From contig NZ_QPEQ01000001.1 in the NCBI RefSeq assembly GCF_009455625.1, forward strand, positions 2,418,001 to 2,482,000: a stretch of 64,000 bases of DNA, in the 5' to 3' direction. The stretch comes from Paraburkholderia bonniea (GTDB lineage: Bacteria > Pseudomonadota > Gammaproteobacteria > Burkholderiales > Burkholderiaceae). This document shows, in pieces, positions 1 through 9,309 of the stretch. The notes under the pieces were generated by a model. It searched no databases. It worked only from the letters and a program-made list of their open reading frames with translations, and was not told the DNA's origin. How positions within the stretch are numbered: position 1 is the stretch's first letter; each line of letters starts with the position of its first letter. The position numbers were made by a program, and so were the translations under genes.

Positions 1-310
1 GCCCAGCGACACCCTCCACACCGCTGCCAACACCCCCGGCCCCGCCCAGTCTGATTGCGCTACGCCTTCCCTATCTCTCGCGGCTTACCTCACGGCCATC
101 GCGCCGCATCTCCCGCGCCACGTGCCCCTTTCGCCGCCATTCCCAGCACCGCCGCGCCACAGCCAACAACGCAGCGCCAGCACACGCGCCCTCCCCCGCT
201 GTGCCCCGGTAGAATGCGCGCTGGCTCAAACGCTGGCCCCCGGTCACCGCGTCTCTGCGCCACACCGGTCACGCTTTTTCCCGCCTCCGCTTTTCCAAGG
301 ATCTTTCCCC
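1..310. other. Leading segment without a recognisable gene
   Basis: No open frame here looks like a real protein: the possible translations are rich in Pro, Arg and Ala, as is usual for random GC-rich DNA. The only signal I see is a TAGAAT element at 210-215 that could be the -10 box for the transporter starting at 311. No matching -35 box is visible. The 3' end of a gene lying outside the window could be present in the first bases, but I cannot show it. Confidence 0.4.
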
Positions 311-1282
311 ATGCTTGCCCGGGTTACCCGTCTTTTTCCGCTGTGGGCCGTGCTCGTTTCGCTTGGCGCGTATTTTTCGCCCAGTTCGGTCACCGGCATC
401 ACACCGCATGTCACTACGCTCCTGACGCTCATCATGCTGGCGATGGGCGTGACGCTCTCGTTCGCTGATTTTCAGCGTGTCTTTACCCGGCCCGCGCCCG
501 TCGCGGCTGGCATCGTGCTGCATTACCTCGTGATGCCGCTCGCTGCCTGGATCATCGCCAAAGCGCTACGCATGCCGCCTGAACTCACCGCTGGCATGGT
601 GCTGGTCGGCAGTGTCGCCAGCGGCACGGCATCCAACGTCATCATCTATCTGGCGCGCGGCGACGTGGCGCTCTCCGTCACGATCAGCGCGCTCTCAACG
701 CTCGTCGGGGTCTTCGCTACGCCGCTGCTGACGCGGCTCTATGTGGATGCGTCAATTGCCGTCGATGTGCGCGGCATGCTGCTGAGCATCCTGCAGATCG
801 TGGCGCTGCCCATCGCGGCGGGCCTCGTCATCAATCATCTGTTTACCCGCCTGGTACGCAAGATCGAGCCCGTACTGCCACTGGTTTCGATGGTGGCAAT
901 CCTGTTGATTATTTCGGCGGTAGTGGGCGGCACGCAGCAGAGCATCGCCTCGGTTGGTCTGGTGGTCGCCGTCGGCGTGATCTTGCATAACGGCATTGGC
1001 CTGCTGAGCGGCTATTGGGGCGGACGTCTGCTTGGCTTCGACGAAGCGGTCTGCCGCACCCTGGCGATCGAAGTCGGTATGCAAAATTCCGGCCTCGCCG
1101 CCACGCTCGGCAAGCTGTATTTCACCCCGGTCGCCGCCCTGCCTGGCGCATTGTTCTCGGTCTGGCACAACCTGTCGGGCTCGCTGCTCGCCAGCCGCTG
1201 GTCCAGCCGCCCGGCGCAAGGTTCAACCCGGCCAGATGAGGCGGCGAAGGCCAACGACTCCTCTCGAACGCCAGCCGGATAA
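311..1282 (+). CDS. Bile acid:sodium symporter family transporter (PanS-like)
   Basis: A 323-residue hydrophobic membrane protein of the BASS family. Members move organic anions with sodium; the closest described type is PanS (ketopantoate uptake), suggested by the [19 protein letters not shown] segment and the later [11 protein letters not shown] motif, which matches the family's conserved sodium-site region. About nine or ten transmembrane segments are apparent. The open frame extends upstream to 122, but the ATG at 311 is preferred: an AAGGA Shine-Dalgarno lies about 9 bases upstream and the protein begins at the family's normal point. The C-terminal 25 residues are polar and probably cytoplasmic. 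The substrate is inferred by family only; panC and panD occur about 22 kb away, so they are not an operon partner. Confidence 0.85.
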   Translation: MLARVTRLFPLWAVLVSLGAYFSPSSVTGITPHVTTLLTLIMLAMGVTLSFADFQRVFTRPAPVAAGIVLHYLVMPLAAWIIAKALRMPPELTAGMVLVGSVASGTASNVIIYLARGDVALSVTISALSTLVGVFATPLLTRLYVDASIAVDVRGMLLSILQIVALPIAAGLVINHLFTRLVRKIEPVLPLVSMVAILLIISAVVGGTQQSIASVGLVVAVGVILHNGIGLLSGYWGGRLLGFDEAVCRTLAIEVGMQNSGLAATLGKLYFTPVAALPGALFSVWHNLSGSLLASRWSSRPAQGSTRPDEAAKANDSSRTPAG

Positions 1283-1404
1283 AGCAACTGGCGACCTCAC
1301 CGGATGCCCGTCGTTAGCCGCTAGCCGTTAGCCACGAACCCCGCTAACCACTCACCTGCACCGGCCCCCAGCGGTGCGGCCACTCCGGCCGCACCGATTC
1401 ACCT

Positions 1405-1410
1405 TAGAAT
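1405..1410 (+). promoter_or_regulatory. Possible -10 element upstream of the PLD-family gene
   Basis: TAGAAT followed by GGCGC. It has the same form as elements found before metG, scpA, zapA and pcm in this window. No good -35 hexamer is visible. The resulting leader would be about 135 bases. A short imperfect repeat of GTTAGCC/CTAGCC lies upstream at 1312-1333. Confidence 0.35.
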
Positions 1411-1553
1411 GGCGCTCGTTGCCTCGTCTCGTTGCCACCGCTCACCGCGCCTGATTTTCCTTGCCACAGATTCCACAGCTTCTGCCTCACACCGTTACCT
1501 CAAGGCGGCGCGTTCTGGCCGACCGAAGTCCCTTCTGAAGGAGAACCTTCCGC

Positions 1554-3209
1554 ATGCCGGTGTTTCGCTGCTTCACCCTGCGCGCCGCTGTGCGCTCCTC
1601 CGAGCAACACCTCACACCGGCATGCGTGATCTGGCTTGGCACCCTTGTGCTGCTGCTGAGCGCCTGTGCCAGCCGCCCCCCGGCCAGCGCCTTCGAGCGC
1701 TCCGTCACACACGCGCTGTCCACTGCCGCCGCGAACGCCACGCCATTAGGGCGCGCGCTCTCCGCCCCTGAAGCCGCGCATCCCGCCCAGTCGGGTTTCC
1801 GCTTGCTGTCCAACGGTGCCGAAGCCTTGCAGATGCGCATTGCGCTAGCCCGTGCCGCGACCCAGACGCTCGATTTGCAGTACTACATCGCCAACGAAGA
1901 CACCACCGGCAAGCTGCTGCTCGGCACCGCGCTGTATGCCGCAGATCAGGGCGTGCGAGTGCGGATGCTGGTAGATGACCTGAACTTCAAGGACATCGGC
2001 CGCGTGATGGCCGCACTCAACTCGCATCCCAACATCGAGATTCGTGTCTTCAATCCGTTTGGCAGCCGGCAGCACAGCATGCTCGAACGGACTACCAATC
2101 TCTTCACCCAGATCGACGCCTTCACGCGCCGGATGCACAACAAGGCGATGATCGCGGACAACCAGTTGTCGATTGTCGGTGGGCGCAATCTGGGGGATCA
2201 GTACTTCAGCGCAAGCGAAACCCTGCAGTTCCGCGATCTCGATGTCCTGGCGGCAGGGCCGGTCACTGCGCTGGTGTCAGCCAGCTTTGACGACTACTGG
2301 AACAGCAGCGGCGCTTATCCGTTACGCGCGCTCAACCGGCAAAACTTCAGCCCCGCTGAAATCAACGCGATGCGCGACGAGCTGCGCCGCCACTGGCGTC
2401 TTTACGCGGAGCCCTATAACGCCAAGCCGCTGAACGCCACCCCGCTCGCGGCGCAGATCAGCCGTGACGAACTCGGCCTGGTGTGGGCCCGTGCCGAATT
2501 CAAAGTCGATTCGCCCGACAAGATCAATCGTCCTGACACGCAGTACGTCAGCCCGCCGATGCACCGCCTGGCCGAACTGGTGCAAAGTGCGCAGCGCGAG
2601 TTTCTGATCACCTCGCCGTATTTCGTCCCGCACGACGCAGGCGTCGAGCTGCTCGGGGCGCTAAGGGCGCGCGGCGCACGCGTCGCTATCCTGACGAATT
2701 CGCTGGCAGCCACCGATGCCGTCGCGGTCCAGGCGGGCTACAGCCCCTACCGCGTGCCGCTGCTCCAGCGCGGCATCGAACTCTACGAATTCAAGCCGCT
2801 GCAACGGCGCGGCCGGGCCAGGATGACCGGCTCCAGTTCTCGCGCCAGCTTGCATGCCAAAACCTATGTGATCGACCGGGAGATCCTGGTGATCGGTTCG
2901 ATGAATCTCGATCCACGCTCGGCCTATCTGAATACCGAACTCGTGCTGGTGATCCACAGCCCGGTGCTGGCCACCGAAGTCGCGCGCCTGTTCGAAGCGG
3001 CCACGGCCCCGGAAGTCAGCTATCGCGTCACCCTCGCCACGCCGGAAGAGCTCGCGCAGCAACGCCATGGCGCGACCCGCTCGCCGCTGGTCTGGAGCGA
3101 CGAAGAAGACGGCCAGATACGCCGCTACAACCTCGATCCGCAAGCGGGCTTTTACCGCAACCTGCTAACCGGGCTGTTCCTGCTGCTACCGGTCAATTCG
3201 CAGCTCTAA
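1554..3209 (+). CDS. Phospholipase D-family lipoprotein, cardiolipin synthase-like (ClsC/YmdC type)
   Basis: A 551-residue protein with two HKD motifs: H195-x-K197-x4-D202 followed by GGRN, and H434-x-K436-x4-D441 followed by GSMN. The paired motifs form one active site that transfers phosphatidyl groups; the YmdC/ClsC branch makes cardiolipin from phosphatidylglycerol and phosphatidylethanolamine. The N-terminus has an unusually long polar region, a hydrophobic stretch and a lipobox (LLSAC, Cys38), so it is probably a lipoprotein. The ATG at 1554 follows a GGAG ribosome site. A periplasmic nuclease or other phosphodiesterase of the same superfamily is the alternative, but length and motif context favour cardiolipin synthase-like. 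Confidence 0.82.
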   Translation: MPVFRCFTLRAAVRSSEQHLTPACVIWLGTLVLLLSACASRPPASAFERSVTHALSTAAANATPLGRALSAPEAAHPAQSGFRLLSNGAEALQMRIALARAATQTLDLQYYIANEDTTGKLLLGTALYAADQGVRVRMLVDDLNFKDIGRVMAALNSHPNIEIRVFNPFGSRQHSMLERTTNLFTQIDAFTRRMHNKAMIADNQLSIVGGRNLGDQYFSASETLQFRDLDVLAAGPVTALVSASFDDYWNSSGAYPLRALNRQNFSPAEINAMRDELRRHWRLYAEPYNAKPLNATPLAAQISRDELGLVWARAEFKVDSPDKINRPDTQYVSPPMHRLAELVQSAQREFLITSPYFVPHDAGVELLGALRARGARVAILTNSLAATDAVAVQAGYSPYRVPLLQRGIELYEFKPLQRRGRARMTGSSSRASLHAKTYVIDREILVIGSMNLDPRSAYLNTELVLVIHSPVLATEVARLFEAATAPEVSYRVTLATPEELAQQRHGATRSPLVWSDEEDGQIRRYNLDPQAGFYRNLLTGLFLLLPVNSQL

Positions 3210-3259
3210 CGCACACCGCACGCCGCCCGCCCCCTCCACCCACTCACCGGAGCCCACGC

Positions 3260-4678
3260 ATGACTCAAGACACCCGTATGGAACGCGACACATTCGGCGA
3301 AATTGCCGTGCCGAATCACCGCTTGTGGGGCGCTCAAACCCAGCGCTCGCTGCAAAACTTCCGCATCTCCAGCGAGAAGCAAGCACCCGAATTAATCCAC
3401 GCGCTAGCGCTCATCAAGCGGGCCGCCGCTGAGGTCAATCAGGCGCTCGGGGTACTCGACCCTGACAAAGCGCAGGCCATCATCCAGGCCGCGGACGAGA
3501 TCACCGCTGGCCAGCATCCCGACGAATTCCCGCTGGCCGTCTGGCAAACCGGCTCTGGCACGCAGAGCAACATGAATCTCAACGAGGTGCTGGCGAACCG
3601 CGCCAGCGAGTTGCTGGGCGGCGTGCGCGGCGAAGCGCGCCGGGTGCATCCGAACGACGACGTGAATCGCGGCCAGTCTTCCAACGATGTGTTCCCAACC
3701 GCGATGCATCTCGCCGCCGCGCAAGGCATCGTGACGACGCTGCTGCCCGCGCTCGCACTGCTGCGCGACACGCTGGCGCGCAAAGCCCAGGCTTTCACTG
3801 ACATCGTGAAAATCGGCCGCACCCATTTGCAGGATGCAACCCCGCTCACTCTGGGCCAGGAATTCTCGGGCTATGTCGCCCAACTGGAGCACGGCATGCG
3901 TCACCTCGAAGCGACGCTGCCGCATCTATATGAACTGGCTCAGGGCGGCACGGCCGTGGGCACTGGGCTGAATGCGCATCCGCAGTTCGCCAGCCAGGTC
4001 GCGGCGGCGCTCAGCCGCCTGAGCGGCCTGCCGTTTGTCTCCGCGCCGAACAAGTTCGAAGTGATGGCCGCAGCCGATGCGCTGGTTTTCGCCCATGGCG
4101 CGCTCAAAACGGTCGCGGCCAGTTTGATGAAAATCGCCAACGACATCCGCTGGCTCGCCAGTGGCCCACGTTGCGGGCTGGGTGAGCTCGCCATTCCAGA
4201 AAACGAGCCAGGCAGCTCAATCATGCCAGGCAAGGTCAACCCCACCCAGTCAGAAGCGCTGACGATGCTGTGCTGCCAGGTCTTTGGCAACGACGTCGCG
4301 GTGAATATTGGCGGGGCCAGCGGCAACTTCGAGCTGAACGTGTTCCGCCCGATGATCGCGCACAACGTGCTGCAATCTATCCGGCTGCTGGCGGATGGCG
4401 CGCGCAGCTTCAATGACCATTGCGCAATCGGGATTGAACCGAACCGGGAGCGCATCGACACGCTGCTGAATGAATCGTTGATGCTGGTGACCGCGCTCAA
4501 CCCGCATATCGGCTACGACAAGGCCGCGCAAATCGCCAAGCATGCGCACAAGCAAGGCAGCACGCTTAAACAGGCGGCACTGGCGCTGGGGTTTGTGACG
4601 GAGGCGCAGTTCGACGCATGGGTCCGGCCGCACGAGATGGTCGGAGATGCAAGGCTCGCCGCCAGCAAGGCGAAGTAA
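3260..4678 (+). CDS. fumC: Class II fumarate hydratase
   Basis: A 472-residue oxygen-stable, iron-independent fumarase that interconverts fumarate and L-malate in the TCA cycle. The superfamily signature [11 protein letters not shown] begins at residue 318 and holds the catalytic Ser loop. The GSGTQSNMN and [10 protein letters not shown] segments, which contribute the substrate site and catalytic His, are also present. Length matches the family. The ATG at 3260 has GGAG about 8 bases upstream. The related aspartase and argininosuccinate lyase families are unlikely given the full FumC motif set. A strong bidirectional terminator follows. Confidence 0.96.
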   Translation: MTQDTRMERDTFGEIAVPNHRLWGAQTQRSLQNFRISSEKQAPELIHALALIKRAAAEVNQALGVLDPDKAQAIIQAADEITAGQHPDEFPLAVWQTGSGTQSNMNLNEVLANRASELLGGVRGEARRVHPNDDVNRGQSSNDVFPTAMHLAAAQGIVTTLLPALALLRDTLARKAQAFTDIVKIGRTHLQDATPLTLGQEFSGYVAQLEHGMRHLEATLPHLYELAQGGTAVGTGLNAHPQFASQVAAALSRLSGLPFVSAPNKFEVMAAADALVFAHGALKTVAASLMKIANDIRWLASGPRCGLGELAIPENEPGSSIMPGKVNPTQSEALTMLCCQVFGNDVAVNIGGASGNFELNVFRPMIAHNVLQSIRLLADGARSFNDHCAIGIEPNRERIDTLLNESLMLVTALNPHIGYDKAAQIAKHAHKQGSTLKQAALALGFVTEAQFDAWVRPHEMVGDARLAASKAK

Positions 4679-4730
4679 CGCGAAGTAAAGCAGGCGCTAG
4701 AAGGGAAAGAAAACGTGGCGTTATAGAAAA

Positions 4731-4777
4731 GGGAGCGGTCCATTCATTCACAACGAATGAATGGACCGCTCCCTTTT
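4731..4777. terminator. Bidirectional intrinsic terminator between fumC and the lprI-like gene
   Basis: A perfect 19-bp inverted repeat (4731-4749 pairs with 4755-4773) with a 5-base loop. It is followed by TTTT on the plus strand and flanked by AAAA (4727-4730), which reads as TTTT on the minus strand. The genes on either side converge, so it can end both transcripts. Confidence 0.92.
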
Positions 4778-4823
4778 CGCTGCGCTACCGGCTGTCAGGC
4801 TTGCTTCACGTTCACGAACTGGT

Positions 4824-5522
4824 TCAGTTATTGCCCACTGCATCCAGCAAACGCCTGAGCGTCGCCAAACGCGTCCCGAGCAGATCATTGCGGGTATCGC
4901 GCTCGACCAGTCTTCCCGTCACGTCGAGATACCGTGCCCATGCCCGCTGGGCCCGGTCCAGCACCGGACGCGAGGCCGCAGGCAATTCCAGGCGCAGTTT
5001 GTGCAAGCTGCGTTTGACGTCCGCGCTCGCACGCCTGCAACTCGCATCCGCCGAACACGCGCGATAGCGCGGCCGGGTGTCGCTGGCCAGCGCCGCGCGG
5101 CGCAACAGCAGCGCCCGCTCACGCACCGGTTGCAACTGCATGTCCGCCGCCTGCAGCCGGTACACCGTGCCCTGGGTCGTAGCGAACACCGCGCCCAGCA
5201 TCGGGGTTTCGGCGTCACGCCAGGCCTGCCAGCGCCGCTGGCTCTCGTCCCAGCCGCGCCGCCGGGTGGCAGGCAGCTTCGCCAGCAATTGCTGGTGCGC
5301 CTGATCGAGCGCCGTCTGCCAGCCCGCCTGCGCCATCTCCATGCACTGCACCTGCCCCATGGTCGAGGAGCGGTCCGCACGCGCGAGACAAGCCCGCATC
5401 GCGCTATCAATCGGGTCAGCAGCCGCAACTTCAGCCCGGGCGGCACCCGGGCTGAGCAGCGCCGCCCATGCCAGCAGCGGCACCAGCAGCATCGCAACGC
5501 GGCTCCAGGTCATGCGCTGCAT
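4824..5522 (-). CDS. LprI-like (DUF1311) secreted protein, putative lysozyme inhibitor family
   Basis: A 232-residue protein with a Sec signal peptide ending near GAARA and a mature part rich in Arg, Ala and Gln with conserved Cys pairs (for example CLARADRSSTMGQVQC). This pattern is that of the LprI N-terminal domain, named after a mycobacterial lysozyme inhibitor. The frame is open to 5537, but the start at 5522 is chosen because its ATG overlaps the decarboxylase stop as TGATG, the classical coupling arrangement. It is therefore probably co-translated with the upstream decarboxylase. Lysozyme inhibition here is family inference only. Confidence 0.68.
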   Translation of the reverse strand: MQRMTWSRVAMLLVPLLAWAALLSPGAARAEVAAADPIDSAMRACLARADRSSTMGQVQCMEMAQAGWQTALDQAHQQLLAKLPATRRRGWDESQRRWQAWRDAETPMLGAVFATTQGTVYRLQAADMQLQPVRERALLLRRAALASDTRPRYRACSADASCRRASADVKRSLHKLRLELPAASRPVLDRAQRAWARYLDVTGRLVERDTRNDLLGTRLATLRRLLDAVGNN

Positions 5523-7804
5523 CAGAGCCGCACACAATCGACAAAGTATTCGACCCGGCCATCAACCCGCTCGGCCACCAGCCCGTGGATATCCGTATGG
5601 AACCCGGGGAAGCTCTCATTAAACTCGCGCGCGAAACGCAAGTAGTTGACGATGGTCCGGTTAAAACGCTCACCGGGAATCAGCAGCGGAATGCCTGGCG
5701 GATACGGCGTCAGCAAAATCGAGGTCACGCGGCCTTCAAGCTCATCAATCGGCACCCGGTCGATCTCGCGGTGCGCCAGCTTGGCAAAGGCATCCGACGG
5801 TTTCATCGCGGGCTCCATGCTGGAGAGATACATCTCGGTCGTCATGCGGGCGATGTCGTTGGCACGATAGACGCTATGAATCTGCGCGCACAGATCGCGC
5901 AAACCCACCCGCTCATAAGCCGGATGCTGGGCCACGAAATCGGGCAGCACGCGCCACAACGGCTGGTTGTTGTCGTAGTCGTCCTTGAACTGCTGCAGCT
6001 CGGTCACCATCGAGTTCCAGCGCCCTTTGGTGATGCCAATCGTGAACATGATGAAAAACGAGTACAGCCCGGTTTTCTCCACGATGATCCCGTGCTCCGC
6101 CAGATACTTCGTGACGATCGCCGCCGGAATGCCGGTTTCACCAAAGCCGCCGTCCATATCCAGACCCGGCGTGACGATCGTCGCCTTGATCGGGTCGAGC
6201 ATATTGAAACCCTCGGCCAGCGCGCCAAAACCGTGCCAGTGGTCATTCGGGCGCAAGATCCAGTCTTCGCGCGAGCCGATGCCCTCTTCGGTGAGTTCGT
6301 CTGGGCCCCAGACCTTGAAGAACCATTCGTCGCCATATTCGGCATCGACCTTGCGCATGGCCCGGCGGAAATCTAATGCTTCGGCAATGGATTCTTCGAC
6401 CAGCGCCGTGCCGCCAGGCGGCTCCATCATGGCGGCGGCGACGTCGCACGACGCGATGATCGCGTACTGCGGGCTGGTGGAGGTATGCATCAGATACGCC
6501 TCATTGAAACGATGGCGATCGAACACCCTGTTCTCGGAGTCCTGCACAACGATTTGCGAGGCCTGCGAAATACCGGCCAGCAGCTTGTGCGTCGAGTGGG
6601 TCGCAAACACCAGCGCGCCGGTGCGCGGACGGCCCGCGCCAATCGCGTGCATGTCCTGGTAAAACGGATGGAACTCGGCATGCGGCAGCCACGCTTCGTC
6701 GAAATGCAGCGTGTCGAGCAGGTCGCCCAGCAAGTCCTTGATCATTTCGACGTTGTAGACCACGCCGTCGTAAGTGCTTTGCGTAATGGTCAGAATGCGC
6801 GGCTTGAGGTTGGGGTTTTGTGCCAGCGCCTCGCGCGCGAACGGATTGGCTTCGATTTTCTTGCGGATGTTTTCAGGCTTGAATTCGTCGCGCGGAATCG
6901 GGCCGATGATGCCGAAATTATTACGCGTGGGCGTCAAAAACACCGGGATCGAGCCGGTCATCGTGATCGCATGCAGGATCGACTTGTGACAGTTGCGGTC
7001 CACCAGCACGATGTCGCCAGGCGCGACGGTCGCATGCCAGACGATCTTGTTCGATGTCGACGTGCCGTTCGTGACAAAAAACAGGTGATCGGCATTGAAA
7101 ATACGTGCCGCGTTGCGCTCCGATGCCGCCACGGGCCCGGTGTGGTCGAGCAACTGGCCCAGTTCATCGACCGCATTGCAGACATCGGCGCGCAGCATGT
7201 TCTCGCCGAAGAACTGATGGAACATCTGCCCCAGCGGGCTCTTCAAAAATGCCACGCCCCCCGAATGCCCCGGGCAATGCCACGAGTAAGAACCCTCTTC
7301 GGCGTACTGCACCAGCTCCTTGAAAAACGGCGGCGCGAGCGAATCGAGATACACCTTCGCCTCGCGGATGATGTGACGCGCGACGAACTCCGGCGTGTCT
7401 TCGAACATATGAATGAAGCCATGCAGCTCACGCAGGATGTCGTTTGGCAAATGCCGCGAGGTGCGCGTTTCGCCGTACAGGAAGATCGGGATATCCGCAT
7501 TGCGCCGCCGCACTTCCGCGACAAACGCCCGCAGCGCGATGATCGCGGCAGCCAGCTCCGGCGTCTCGCCTTCGGCCACCGCGCTGATGTAGGGCAGCAC
7601 CTCATCGTCATCGAGCGACAGGATGAAGCACGACGCGCGGCTTGACTGCTGCGCAAACGAAGTCAGGTCGCCATAGCTCGTCAACCCGAGCACTTCCACA
7701 CCTTCTTTCTCGATAGCCTCGGCGAGCGCGCGAATGCCGGAACCCGAGATATTCTCGGAGCGAAAATCTTCGTCGATGATGACGACAGGAAAACGAAACT
7801 TCAT
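5522..7804 (-). CDS. PLP-dependent arginine/lysine/ornithine decarboxylase
   Basis: A 760-residue fold-type I amino acid decarboxylase of the large acid-stress class. It has an N-terminal response-regulator-like wing (about 1-130), a core with the PLP Schiff-base lysine in ATHSTHKLLAG (Lys407), and the C-terminal domain. These enzymes convert arginine, lysine or ornithine to agmatine, cadaverine or putrescine, consuming a proton. The exact substrate cannot be read from sequence here. The start at 7804 is chosen because GGAG lies 7-8 bases upstream and the protein begins MKFRFPVVIIDED; a frame extension to 7825 has no such site. The next gene overlaps by one base. Confidence 0.9.
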   Translation of the reverse strand: MKFRFPVVIIDEDFRSENISGSGIRALAEAIEKEGVEVLGLTSYGDLTSFAQQSSRASCFILSLDDDEVLPYISAVAEGETPELAAAIIALRAFVAEVRRRNADIPIFLYGETRTSRHLPNDILRELHGFIHMFEDTPEFVARHIIREAKVYLDSLAPPFFKELVQYAEEGSYSWHCPGHSGGVAFLKSPLGQMFHQFFGENMLRADVCNAVDELGQLLDHTGPVAASERNAARIFNADHLFFVTNGTSTSNKIVWHATVAPGDIVLVDRNCHKSILHAITMTGSIPVFLTPTRNNFGIIGPIPRDEFKPENIRKKIEANPFAREALAQNPNLKPRILTITQSTYDGVVYNVEMIKDLLGDLLDTLHFDEAWLPHAEFHPFYQDMHAIGAGRPRTGALVFATHSTHKLLAGISQASQIVVQDSENRVFDRHRFNEAYLMHTSTSPQYAIIASCDVAAAMMEPPGGTALVEESIAEALDFRRAMRKVDAEYGDEWFFKVWGPDELTEEGIGSREDWILRPNDHWHGFGALAEGFNMLDPIKATIVTPGLDMDGGFGETGIPAAIVTKYLAEHGIIVEKTGLYSFFIMFTIGITKGRWNSMVTELQQFKDDYDNNQPLWRVLPDFVAQHPAYERVGLRDLCAQIHSVYRANDIARMTTEMYLSSMEPAMKPSDAFAKLAHREIDRVPIDELEGRVTSILLTPYPPGIPLLIPGERFNRTIVNYLRFAREFNESFPGFHTDIHGLVAERVDGRVEYFVDCVRL

Positions 7805-7815
7805 TGTGCTTCTCC

Positions 7816-7851
7816 AAAAAAACAACCGCTGTCTCGTGAAATTCAGCGGTT
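7816..7851 (-). terminator. Intrinsic terminator after dcd, within the decarboxylase leader
   Basis: On the minus strand an 8-bp stem (7844-7851 pairs with 7824-7831) is followed by GTTTTTTT (7816-7823). It lies downstream of dcd and only about 12 bases before the decarboxylase ATG, immediately next to its ribosome site. It can end the dcd transcript; any readthrough would supply the decarboxylase. Confidence 0.8.
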
Positions 7852-7911
7852 ATTTGGCCAGCCCCGTTCGAGGTCTGGCAGTCAGTCTTCGCGCGCGCTG
7901 CGCCGTGCCGC

Positions 7912-8481
7912 TCAAGCCCGGGGCAACGTCACGCCATGCTGGCCCTGGTATTTACCGCCACGGTCGGCATAGGACACTTCACACACTTCGTCGCTTTCAA
8001 AAAACAGCACCTGAGCCACGCCTTCATTGGCGTAAATCTTGGCTGGCAGCGGCGTGGTATTCGAGAATTCGAGCGTCACGTAGCCTTCCCACTCGGGTTC
8101 AAACGGCGTGACGTTGACGATGATGCCGCAGCGCGCATAGGTGGATTTACCCAGGCAGACGGTCAGCACACTGCGCGGAATGCGGAAGTATTCGACCGTG
8201 CGCGCCAGCGCGAAGGAATTGGGCGGAATGATGCAGACGTCACCCTTGAAATCGACAAACGATTTTTCGTCGAAGTTTTTCGGGTCGACGATGGTCGAGT
8301 TGATATTGGTAAAGATCTTGAATTCGTCTGCACAGCGGATGTCGTAGCCGTAGCTGGAGGTGCCATAGCTGACGATCTTGCGGCCATCCTCCGCTACCCG
8401 GACCTGAGCGGGCGCGAACGGCTCGATCATTTGCTGCTCGGCGGCCATGCGCCGGATCCACTTGTCGGATTTGATAGTCAT
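7912..8481 (-). CDS. dcd: dCTP deaminase
   Basis: A 189-residue homotrimeric dUTPase-fold enzyme that deaminates dCTP to dUTP, feeding thymidylate synthesis. The conserved [13 protein letters not shown] segment and the C-terminal half [17 protein letters not shown] match Dcd, and the length is that of the family. The frame is open to 8640, but the preceding residues are Arg/Pro-rich and unlike the family; the ATG at 8481 ([13 protein letters not shown]) is the standard start. A TAAAAT element lies upstream at 8597-8602. A terminator follows. Confidence 0.96.
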   Translation of the reverse strand: MTIKSDKWIRRMAAEQQMIEPFAPAQVRVAEDGRKIVSYGTSSYGYDIRCADEFKIFTNINSTIVDPKNFDEKSFVDFKGDVCIIPPNSFALARTVEYFRIPRSVLTVCLGKSTYARCGIIVNVTPFEPEWEGYVTLEFSNTTPLPAKIYANEGVAQVLFFESDEVCEVSYADRGGKYQGQHGVTLPRA

Positions 8482-8596
8482 GTCTAAATGCGTTGCGCGA
8501 AAAGCGCGAGGAAGAAAGCTGAACAGCGGGCTGAACCGGCGCTGCAGCGGCAGCGGATAACGCACCGGCAACAACCACGCTGGGCGAAAGGCGCTA

Positions 8597-8602
8597 ATTT
8601 TA
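8597..8602 (-). promoter_or_regulatory. Possible -10 element for dcd
   Basis: TAAAAT followed by TAGCGCC on the minus strand, giving a leader of about 110 bases. A clear -35 box is not visible. Confidence 0.4.
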
Positions 8603-8655
8603 CGTGATCCCCCGGTGGGCGTCTGGCGACCTCCCGGCATGCCCCCTCACTGCCA

Positions 8656-9189
8656 TTACTGGCGAATCACACCGCACGCCAGCGCCGCCCCCGCACCATG
8701 CGGCGGCCAGGCATAAGGATCGGTCGCGTCGTGATGAATCAGTACTGAGCGTTGCAGCACGGAGCGCACGCCATCCAGCGAGACATCCGGCGCGACGATA
8801 AAGCCTGCCGCCACCCCATTGGCATCCGCGTGAATATTGCCCAGATCACCTTCGACCCGCGCTCCGGCGCGCAGGCGCTCAGCCGTGGGCGCAAACACCG
8901 CGCCCGCGCTGGAGCCATCGGTGGCATTGCAATCACCGCGCTCATGCACCTGCAGCGCGTGATCGCTATTGGCGGGCAGGCCCGCAACGTTGTAGGTCAC
9001 CTGCACCCCGTCCGAGCGCTCGATAAACGTCACCGTGCCGCGCGCCGTGTTACCGACGGTCGAGAGTAACTGGGCATCCGCCCGCTTTTCCTGGGGTTTC
9101 AGAAATGTCGTGCAGCCATCCAGCAAGAGCACGCTGGCGGCAATGACAAGGAGCCCGGATACAGCCCGGGCATCGAATTGGTTTCTCAT
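8656..9189 (-). CDS. Superoxide dismutase (Cu/Zn)-like lipoprotein with most metal ligands missing
   Basis: A 177-residue protein with a lipobox (LLLDGC, Cys26) and the Cu,Zn-SOD fold signatures: the HALQVHERGDC loop, GDLGNI and the C-terminal LACGVI. Aligned by eye to SodC, the copper ligand His46 is replaced by Gln80, the bridging His63 by Val98 and the zinc His80 by Val112 (or Arg111); His77, His82, Asp115 and His152 remain. The disulfide cysteines (Cys87 and Cys172) are kept. It is therefore probably not an ordinary dismutase. AGAGG precedes the ATG at 9189; the open frame to 9228 lacks a signal-like start. Non-catalytic SodC relatives are known, for example Bacillus YojM. Confidence 0.78.
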   Translation of the reverse strand: MRNQFDARAVSGLLVIAASVLLLDGCTTFLKPQEKRADAQLLSTVGNTARGTVTFIERSDGVQVTYNVAGLPANSDHALQVHERGDCNATDGSSAGAVFAPTAERLRAGARVEGDLGNIHADANGVAAGFIVAPDVSLDGVRSVLQRSVLIHHDATDPYAWPPHGAGAALACGVIRQ

Positions 9190-9309
9190 GCGATCCTCTT
9201 GCCAGCCCGGAGCCGCCCCTGCGGCCACCGCGCCAGACCTGATGAAGCCGCCATGATACAGCCACCCAGACGGCTTTTATCGCGTTGAAACAGCCTGTGC
9301 TTATGCATC

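Noticed and set aside
4618..5067. Open frame running through the fumC terminator
   Set aside because: It begins inside fumC in another frame and translates the terminator stem; it has no protein-like features.
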